Shown piece by piece: positions 58,298 through 64,000 of a DNA stretch of 64,000 bases (the first letter of the stretch is position 1; each line of letters begins with the position of its first letter). The notes below the pieces were generated by a model. It did not search any database. It was not told where the DNA came from and saw only the letters and a list, made by a program, of their open reading frames with translations. The position numbers and the translations under genes are program-made. The DNA comes from an uncultured Thermoguttaceae bacterium (lineage in GTDB: Bacteria; Planctomycetota; Planctomycetia; Pirellulales; Thermoguttaceae), in NCBI GenBank assembly GCA_938084835.1, contig CALKER010000010.1, positions 1 through 64,000 on the forward strand, given 5' to 3'.

Positions 58298-59375
58298 GCC
58301 AAAAGATGATTGCAAGCCGCGTAAGCTTCTCGCAATGGCTTGGGGCACCGGGTCCTGCCGAAGGTTGCTTGGTGAGCTTTACTTCCAGGTGAGAATGGGG
58401 TTTGGCGTCTGGTTCCATAGTCGCCTCCTTGTACTAAAAGTGCTTGAAAATCGCGCCGGGCGGCCGAAGTGTACCGCGGGCGGGAACACTTTTTGGCGGG
58501 CGACCGGTTTAGGATTGCTGACCTTCGGGCCGACATGAAAGCCTTGGGCGAGTTTCCAATGGGGTGAGCCGCTGGCAAAGCACCAGCTCCTTGGCCATCT
58601 TCTACTGCCTTATGGACCACCCCAAAAAGTAATACAAGCGGCATCTTGATTCGAAGATTGCTTTTCCGAACCTCAAGAAGTTGCCTTGTTGCTCGGCTTC
58701 GCCGTTCCGTTTAGATGCGGCAGCCGGCAGTTCCTGGTTGCGCCCGCCGCCGCTTGGTGGCCAAGGGTCTTCACGCCTTGGAAAGGTACTCTCTGGCTCT
58801 TCCTGCCAAATTCGGCTTGATTGCGTGGGGAAAGAGCCGCTGCGTTGATGGAAAAATGTGTTTGCGAACGGAGGCTTTCAAATCCCCTGGTATTGTCTAG
58901 AACATCCCTTTCCCGAAAGATGTGGGCTATTCTCGCTGGGGACAATTCGGCACCTCTCTGCGATTGGAGTCTCCACTAGGTCGGCGTCCGACCCGGCAGC
59001 GGGAGGCGGATCTGCTAAGTGTTCACCTTGGAAAGCGGCTGATTTACCTCGGAAGCAGCTGGGAGGAAGCCTGCAACTACGCTTTTTGTCTTGGATAAAT
59101 CTTTCGGGTTGAGTGTTGCCGCGGTACTATAAAGTTTGCGGTATTAAAACCGCGGCCGATAAGTTTTTCGATAGGGGTTTCCGGCAGCTTTCTTGGTAAC
59201 GGGAAGCTTTTACGCGGAAAGGTTTTAGGTGGTTTTCTGTGGATCGTCCGCTGAGTCGAGGGACAGGTCAATGAGCGTCCGGATAGAAGTCCAATCTCTT
59301 TGGCGGAAAACCCCCGGTGTCACTGGGAACAACGACGAGTTACAGAGAGTGTGCCAGTGGAGAGGTTGGCTTGAG
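58298..59375. other. Intergenic with possible regulatory hairpins
   Basis: 1.08 kb before the HzsA-related start. Frames at 58279-58945 are open but without motifs. The segment 59119-59155 can form two alternative hairpins; see that entry. An in-frame GTG at 59229 upstream of the chosen ATG gives 49 extra residues without export features. Confidence 0.5.
59119..59155. promoter_or_regulatory. Mutually exclusive hairpins upstream of the HzsA-related gene
   Basis: CCGCGGT (59119-59125) can pair with ACCGCGG (59149-59155). GCGGT (59138-59142) can instead pair with ACCGC inside the same 3' arm. TAAAGTTT and GCCGATAA nearby look like sigma-28 half-sites but are 17 bp apart, not the expected 11. 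The segment lies about 220 bp upstream of the chosen start. Confidence 0.3.
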
Positions 59376-61724
59376 ATGGGTCAGCGGTCAACTTTCGCGA
59401 TGGCCTTGGCTTTAGTGGTTGTAACGTGGGCGTTTGGCGATCCTGCCCAGCAGGATGACCCGCCGTGGAGCCCATCTGAATCTGCAGAGCTTTCCCTTGA
59501 TCCAGCAGAGCTTGGCTTTGAGGAAATCGTCTTTGTGAAAAGGCGGGTGTATTCATCGCGGCATTACTACACGGATATCGATGAATGCACCAAACCTGAT
59601 CGATTTGACGCACGTAATGGGATCTTTATTTTCAATCTTCGTACTAAAACGGAGCGTCCCGTAATTACGGCCACACAACTTCCAGGCGGGCGAGGTTTTA
59701 TCGGCAAGATCAGCCTGTCACCGGACGCGACAAAGGTGGTGTTTGACTTTCGCCAGCATCCCGGGGCCGGATACCGCATTTGGGAGGTGGGGTTAGATGG
59801 AACTGGACTGCGGCAGCTGACATTTTCGCCCCCAGACGAAATGGAGAAGATCGCCCGATGGGGCCGACCGTATCACATTGATGACATTCACCCGGCTTAT
59901 CTTCCGGATGGGTCAATTATATTTGCCTCCAATCGGTGTGAACACACGATCCTGTGTGGGGGCTCGGCGCATTTGTCGGCACTGAATCTCTATCGGCTCA
60001 TGCCGGATGGAGAAATCGAGCGCCTTACCTTCAGCCCAGTTAGCGAGTTTTGCCCGGTGCCTTTGTTGGATGGACGCCTGCTATATCATCGGTGGGAGTA
60101 TGTGGACAAGGGCGCACGCGTGGCCAAGACATTATGGTCGATGAATCATGACGGGACGTTTCCTCAAGAGCTTTATGGCTTGGCGGACGATACCACGACC
60201 ATCTACATGTATCCTCAGCCGCTCCCAGGTCGGACGGATCGATTTGTGTGCGTGGGCACGTGCCACTACCCGCAGGGGGGATGTCTTGGCCCGATTCTTC
60301 TTGTGGATGTAAGTCGGGGCCAGCGTCAGCCGGGCTTGCTGCCCAACGAACCGGGTTACCGAGAGCGCGACAGCCGGTTTCCCGTGGTGAATATCACTCC
60401 GCATGTTTGTATTGAGCGGCGCATCGAACCAGGGTGGTTATTCCGGACTCGCTCTGGGCGTTATGTGCATGACCCCGAGGGCAAGCGGGGGCATCTGTAC
60501 ACGCATCCTTTCCCTGTAACCGACCAGTTATTTCTGGTAGTGTACAAGGAGGATCCCTACGCGCATTACCAGAACGTGGCTAACGCATACAGTATTTACC
60601 TTCTTGATGTTCAGGGGAGGCACCGACGGGTTCATCGTGACCCCGCTCTTTCCTGCTGGCATCCGACGCCGATAAAGCCGCGTCCTGCCGGCCCACCCCG
60701 TACGGCGCCGCGCGATTTGTCCGCAGCGGCACGCGGTGAAGCAGTGGTCATTGTCACCAATGTCACCGACGGCATGGAGGGCGTCCAACCGGGTGAGGTG
60801 AAATGGCTTCGGGTCAACGAAGTAGTGCCCCGCTATTGGTCTACTGGGCGCCGCTGGGACCCTTCCATTAGTAGCTCCCAGTGGAAAGCGGCGCTGTGGC
60901 CACGCGTCCAGTGGGGGGTTGTACCGGTAGAGCCCGATGGCTCGGCCCACTTTTATGTCCCGGCAGGCCGGGCCCTCTTTCTTCAGGCCTTGGATGCAGA
61001 ATTCCGGGAAATTCAGCGGGAACGCACTTACGTCAATTACGCGCCAGGCGAGATTCGCTCGTGCCATGGATGCCATGGTCAAAGGAACCGAACTCCTGCT
61101 GCAACCCTCGACAAACTGCCCCTAGCTCTCCGCCGCCCGCCTAGCAAGCTTCTCCCTCAGCCTTGCGATTTAATAGAAAACGGGGGAGATGGCAACCCCG
61201 GGCAGGTCATCCACTATCCCACCGACATCCAACCCATGTGGGATGCTAAGTGTGTTTCTTGCCATGGTGGGGATAGTCCGGCCGGAGGCCTACGGCTTAC
61301 GGGGGAACCCACGGCCATGTACAACCGCTCGTACGAAGAGATTGCCAAGCGGGAATTAGCCGGGCCTCTTATCGCAGAATTCACATCGTTCCTCAAAGGG
61401 GACCAAGGCAACTACAACGGGGCTTATCTTCCGCCCCGCAGCCTGGGATGTGCACAGAGCGAACTGGTGCGAATACTAACGGATCCAGCCCATCCTAAGA
61501 ACGCAGACACGGATCACACAAAGTTGTTGACGTCCATGGAATTAATGCGACTTTACCGATGGGTGGACTCGAACTACCAGTTTTACGGCGGCTACTTCGG
61601 GCGTCACCACAGCCGATGGGTGGATCCCGATCCCAACAATCCGCTTTACGATCCGCGGGACTTTCGCCGTCGACCAACATTTGAAGAGGCGATTAGCTTC
61701 CTTGCGCCTCCGTGGCACCGGTAG
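59376..61724 (+). CDS. HzsA-related di-haem protein with TolB-like propeller
   Basis: 782 residues from the ATG at 59376, which begins a signal peptide (STFAMALALVVVTWAFG). Residues about 90-420 carry PD40/TolB-like propeller repeats (KISLSPDATKVVFDFRQHPG, HPAYLPDGSIIFASNRCE). Two c-type haem sites follow: CHGCH (563-567) and CVSCH (626-630). The layout of N-domain, propeller and C-terminal di-haem domain matches the hydrazine synthase alpha subunit family, which occurs widely in planctomycetes that are not anammox bacteria. The beta and gamma subunits are not in the window. Expected location is periplasmic. A role in electron transfer is inferred from haem content; actual hydrazine synthesis is unlikely. 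Confidence 0.85.
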   Translation: MGQRSTFAMALALVVVTWAFGDPAQQDDPPWSPSESAELSLDPAELGFEEIVFVKRRVYSSRHYYTDIDECTKPDRFDARNGIFIFNLRTKTERPVITATQLPGGRGFIGKISLSPDATKVVFDFRQHPGAGYRIWEVGLDGTGLRQLTFSPPDEMEKIARWGRPYHIDDIHPAYLPDGSIIFASNRCEHTILCGGSAHLSALNLYRLMPDGEIERLTFSPVSEFCPVPLLDGRLLYHRWEYVDKGARVAKTLWSMNHDGTFPQELYGLADDTTTIYMYPQPLPGRTDRFVCVGTCHYPQGGCLGPILLVDVSRGQRQPGLLPNEPGYRERDSRFPVVNITPHVCIERRIEPGWLFRTRSGRYVHDPEGKRGHLYTHPFPVTDQLFLVVYKEDPYAHYQNVANAYSIYLLDVQGRHRRVHRDPALSCWHPTPIKPRPAGPPRTAPRDLSAAARGEAVVIVTNVTDGMEGVQPGEVKWLRVNEVVPRYWSTGRRWDPSISSSQWKAALWPRVQWGVVPVEPDGSAHFYVPAGRALFLQALDAEFREIQRERTYVNYAPGEIRSCHGCHGQRNRTPAATLDKLPLALRRPPSKLLPQPCDLIENGGDGNPGQVIHYPTDIQPMWDAKCVSCHGGDSPAGGLRLTGEPTAMYNRSYEEIAKRELAGPLIAEFTSFLKGDQGNYNGAYLPPRSLGCAQSELVRILTDPAHPKNADTDHTKLLTSMELMRLYRWVDSNYQFYGGYFGRHHSRWVDPDPNNPLYDPRDFRRRPTFEEAISFLAPPWHR

Positions 61725-62240
61725 CTCGAGGATATTCCCCCCGGGTAGCTTCAGCTAAGCGGCCGAACTGGCGTAACTTGTGAAAAGCACCGCCCTAGGT
61801 TAGCCCGTCGAAAGACGTGCGAATTCAGAATCGCGGCGAGCAGGACTACGGAATCCTGAGCCGTCAGAATGTGTTGTCGGACCGGCACGACTTAGTTTAG
61901 GATTAGCTCTTCCTACCTGGCCATATTCGCTCGAAGCGGGTTGACGCGCCCAGTTTGGCCTGCCTCTGATCCCGAAGCATTAAAGTCGGACAACGAAGCC
62001 TCCTTAGCTACTAGGCGGAGATGTTCACACCGGGGGGACGCGCTCGCCAGAATTTTGACGCATTTGCGTTCGAAGGTGGAACGGAGGCCAACTCGCCAGC
62101 GCTTCTCGTGGCAAAAAGCAAAAATCGCGCAAAAAAATCGGGCTAACGTACCCGGCAATTCTCGATCTACCCTTTAGCCGGGTCCCGCCCAGAGAGGATC
62201 ACCGATGAACTGCAACATGAGCCACCGCAGTCACGCGCCT
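61725..62240. other. Intergenic, no gene supported
   Basis: 516 bp. A minus frame at 61913-62158 reads protein-like in part (RCEHLRLVAKEASLSDF) but has no start signal or domain. It could be a dispersed repeat or chance. Confidence 0.45.
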
Positions 62241-62405
62241 TTAAGACTTTTTGGAAGTCTTAACGAACACGGCACTTAGCACCTGCGTAACCTTTGTACT
62301 TCCGCATTTCGGGCATTTCACCTTTTTCTTACCGTGTTCTTCAAAGCTCATCTTTTCCGTAAAACTTTTCTTGCACTGAGAACACTCGAATTCGTACGTG
62401 GGCAT
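62241..62405 (-). CDS. FmdB-type zinc-ribbon protein
   Basis: 54 residues from the ATG at 62405, with AAGGAG directly upstream at a normal distance. It begins MPTYEFECSQC and has Cys8/11 and Cys31/34 (CPKCGSTKVTQVLS), the FmdB-family zinc ribbon. Such proteins are proposed regulators, but direct evidence is sparse. The gene has no close neighbour. Confidence 0.9.
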   Translation of the reverse strand: MPTYEFECSQCKKSFTEKMSFEEHGKKKVKCPKCGSTKVTQVLSAVFVKTSKKS

Positions 62406-63237
62406 GGCATTCTCCTTAAAATTCCCGTGGACCTTAACCGCCACCCAAAATGGTTTGCTCTATTGCCAACCCAACAAGAATCCGAGCTACACTCACCCTC
62501 CAAATTATTCTACGCAAGCAGGTTTTCACCGCAAGCACCGCATGGGGCCATAGCCTGGGTGAAGACCCCTTTTCGGGATAAGCACGTCTTCTTAACGGTT
62601 TCCAGGTCGCTTCGGTTCACCCGGATATGGCCTTGCCGGCGATAATCACACGAGTGTTGGGGAGCACCCATCGTCAGCCGATTGGTTTCATCCAGCGTCA
62701 AACTTTTTAGTCGAACATCCCATCCCGTTAGCTTTAATTGGTTGTCCGGAAACGGGAGGGTCGCGCAAGCGGAATCGTTGCCGGGTCGCGGAATTGGGCC
62801 GGCCCAAGGCCGTGGCTCGTCCCAGTGGGGGTTGAAATTCCGCCTTGATGAGGAAGCGGGCTCCACATTCTCCCAGACCTATCGGCAGTTGGGTGGAGGG
62901 CGGAGCTCTGGAGAGTCGACGCGCAAGCCATCCCGCTAAAGGGTTGGTCCTTGTCCCCAGATAAACTATAGTTTAGGCCTCCCGCAGTGGAGGTGATCAA
63001 GGGCTCTTACGATCGCTTACGTGATCTGACCCAGTCGAATTTTCAAATTAGGGGAACTTAGCAAACTGCTCTTACCCACACGTGGCGGGCGAAGAGACCT
63101 CGTTCGGCGGTCGGCCGAGCGCTCTCATCGGTTAGAATGGTATGTCGAAACTTCATGCCAGAGCGACGGGACTTGGGTAAGATTACAACAATCAATCCTT
63201 GCCAGGCGAAATTTCCAGCTTTTTGAAGAGAATCGAC
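62406..63237. other. Intergenic before the NuoE/HydC-type gene
   Basis: 832 bp. A minus frame at 62510-62866 is open (ends MAPCGACGENLLA) but has no recognisable family. No clear promoter is visible. Confidence 0.5.
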
Positions 63238-63819
63238 ATGAACGTTCTGCCTCCGAAAGATCCCGGAAAGACCGGTTCTGCTGCCGAGGATGAGCCGACC
63301 GTATGTCCCTGCTCATCGGTCTCACAAGAAGAGAAATTGGCTCAACTGGCCGATATTCTGCAGCATTATCGGAATGTTCCTGGAGCGTTAATTCCCGTCC
63401 TTCAGTTGGCCCAGACCATTTTCGGTTATCTCCCGGAGAATGCTCTTCGGTTGATCGCGCGGAGTCTCAATAAATCCCTCAGTGAAGTGGCGGGTGTTGT
63501 CACCTTTTATTCGTTTTTCAGTACGGCGCCGCGGGGGAAGCACTTGATCCGGGTGTGTTTGGGAACTGCCTGCTACGTCCGCGGTGGCATGCAAATCCTA
63601 GGGGCCCTCAGACGGGAGTTAGGAATCGACATTGGCGAAACCACAGCCGATCAGGTGTTTTCTCTTGATGCTGCGCGATGTTTTGGGGCCTGTGGTTTGG
63701 GGCCAGTGATGATGATTGACGACGATGTTTATCAACGCGTGAAGGTCTCCCGACTAGCTCACATTCTTGATCGGTATCGGGAGGCGGAAACGGTTCAGGA
63801 GACGAAACTCTCGGATTAA
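63238..63819 (+). CDS. NuoE/HydC-type [2Fe-2S] thioredoxin-fold subunit
   Basis: 193 residues from the ATG at 63238. The helical N-domain (LIPVLQLAQTIFGYLPENAL) and the thioredoxin-like iron-sulfur domain with Cys107, Cys112, Cys148 and Cys152 (CLGTACYVRGG, ARCFGACGLGPVM) match NuoE and the HydC/HoxE subunits of bifurcating hydrogenases. The spacing C-x4-C-x35-C-x3-C is exact for the family. The N-terminal ~25 residues, with CPC at 23-25, are extra. It should be the first gene of a complex I-type or electron-bifurcating operon continuing to the right. Which of these cannot be decided here. Confidence 0.92.
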   Translation: MNVLPPKDPGKTGSAAEDEPTVCPCSSVSQEEKLAQLADILQHYRNVPGALIPVLQLAQTIFGYLPENALRLIARSLNKSLSEVAGVVTFYSFFSTAPRGKHLIRVCLGTACYVRGGMQILGALRRELGIDIGETTADQVFSLDAARCFGACGLGPVMMIDDDVYQRVKVSRLAHILDRYREAETVQETKLSD

Positions 63820-63971
63820 TTACCCGGTGGTGCCATCGCGGCCCCCGGTCCATTTCCTGCCGTAAAGTGATCCCTCATTTTGGGTAAGGAGAATATCTAT
63901 CTGGGAAAACTGTAGGGCTTTCTCGTTAAAAAGCCGGACAAGTTTTGACTGAGATAAGGGGCTAAGCGTTT

Positions 63972-64000
63972 ATGTTATTTGGATCAATGTGGCGTAAACA
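63972..64000 (+). CDS. Possible start of the next gene (cut by window edge)
   Basis: ATG at 63972 opens a frame reading MLFGSMWRK to the edge, with AAGGGG ten bases upstream. By position a NuoF/HydB subunit would be expected, but nine residues cannot show this. Confidence 0.25.

Noticed and set aside
59130-59162. TAAAGTTT and GCCGATAA resembling a sigma-28 promoter
   Set aside because: Spacing between the halves is 17 bp instead of about 11, and the downstream gene is not flagellar.
62510-62866. 118-codon minus-strand frame with two cysteines near its end
   Set aside because: No family resemblance and no ribosome binding site.
1-64000. CRISPR array or insertion sequence
   Set aside because: No regularly spaced repeats and no transposase or recombinase frame found on either strand.

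Overview
The window looks like a planctomycete chromosome, most likely a Pirellulales/Thermogutta-type relative (inference). Lineage markers are two DUF1559 proteins with type IV pilin-like N-termini, each next to a small lipoprotein; a tandem DUF1080 (3-keto-disaccharide hydrolase) lipoprotein; a sulfatase and a sodium/solute symporter; a very long TolC-type lipoprotein; and a di-haem HzsA-related protein. By my own sum only about two thirds of the window is coding, and many intergenic gaps exceed 500 bp.

Layout. 1-4576 is the 3' part of a large, GC-rich SF2 helicase with Cys clusters, a DUF1998-type region and a C-terminal nuclease-like domain, resembling DruE-type defence helicases. A gene remnant and a tRNA-Asn follow, so the helicase may sit at the edge of a tRNA-associated island. 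5.9-11.2 kb holds a SPOR-like secreted protein, a DUF1559/lipoprotein pair and a LarA-type nickel-pincer racemase homologue. A methyltransferase lies at 13.5 kb. 15.2-26.4 kb is a plus-strand flagellar cluster (flgF, flgG, flgA, flgH, flgI, flgJ rod-binding domain, flgN-like, flgK, flgL). 27.5-33.3 kb has a second DUF1559/lipoprotein pair, an unknown secreted protein and a sulfotransferase. 33.6-40.6 kb is a minus-strand flagellar cluster (fliL, fliN, fliO, fliP, fliQ, fliR, flhB). Then come a MoxR ATPase, a sulfatase and a symporter (41.2-46.2 kb), an FtsE/LolD-like ABC protein with substituted catalytic residues (47 kb), a zinc-ribbon membrane protein, a stand-alone receiver domain, the DUF1080 protein, rplM-rpsI, the TolC-like protein, the HzsA-related protein, an FmdB-type zinc ribbon, and a NuoE/HydC-type [2Fe-2S] subunit that probably opens an operon running off the right edge.

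How the genes fit together. The two flagellar blocks encode rod, P- and L-ring parts, hook-filament junction proteins, the export gate and a C-ring protein. fliM is missing from its usual place, while the local FliN carries three FliM/FliY-like N-terminal motifs of the kind that bind CheY-P. The presence of flgH and flgI implies an envelope with peptidoglycan and an outer membrane. The rest of the window is metabolic and surface functions typical of polysaccharide-degrading planctomycetes.
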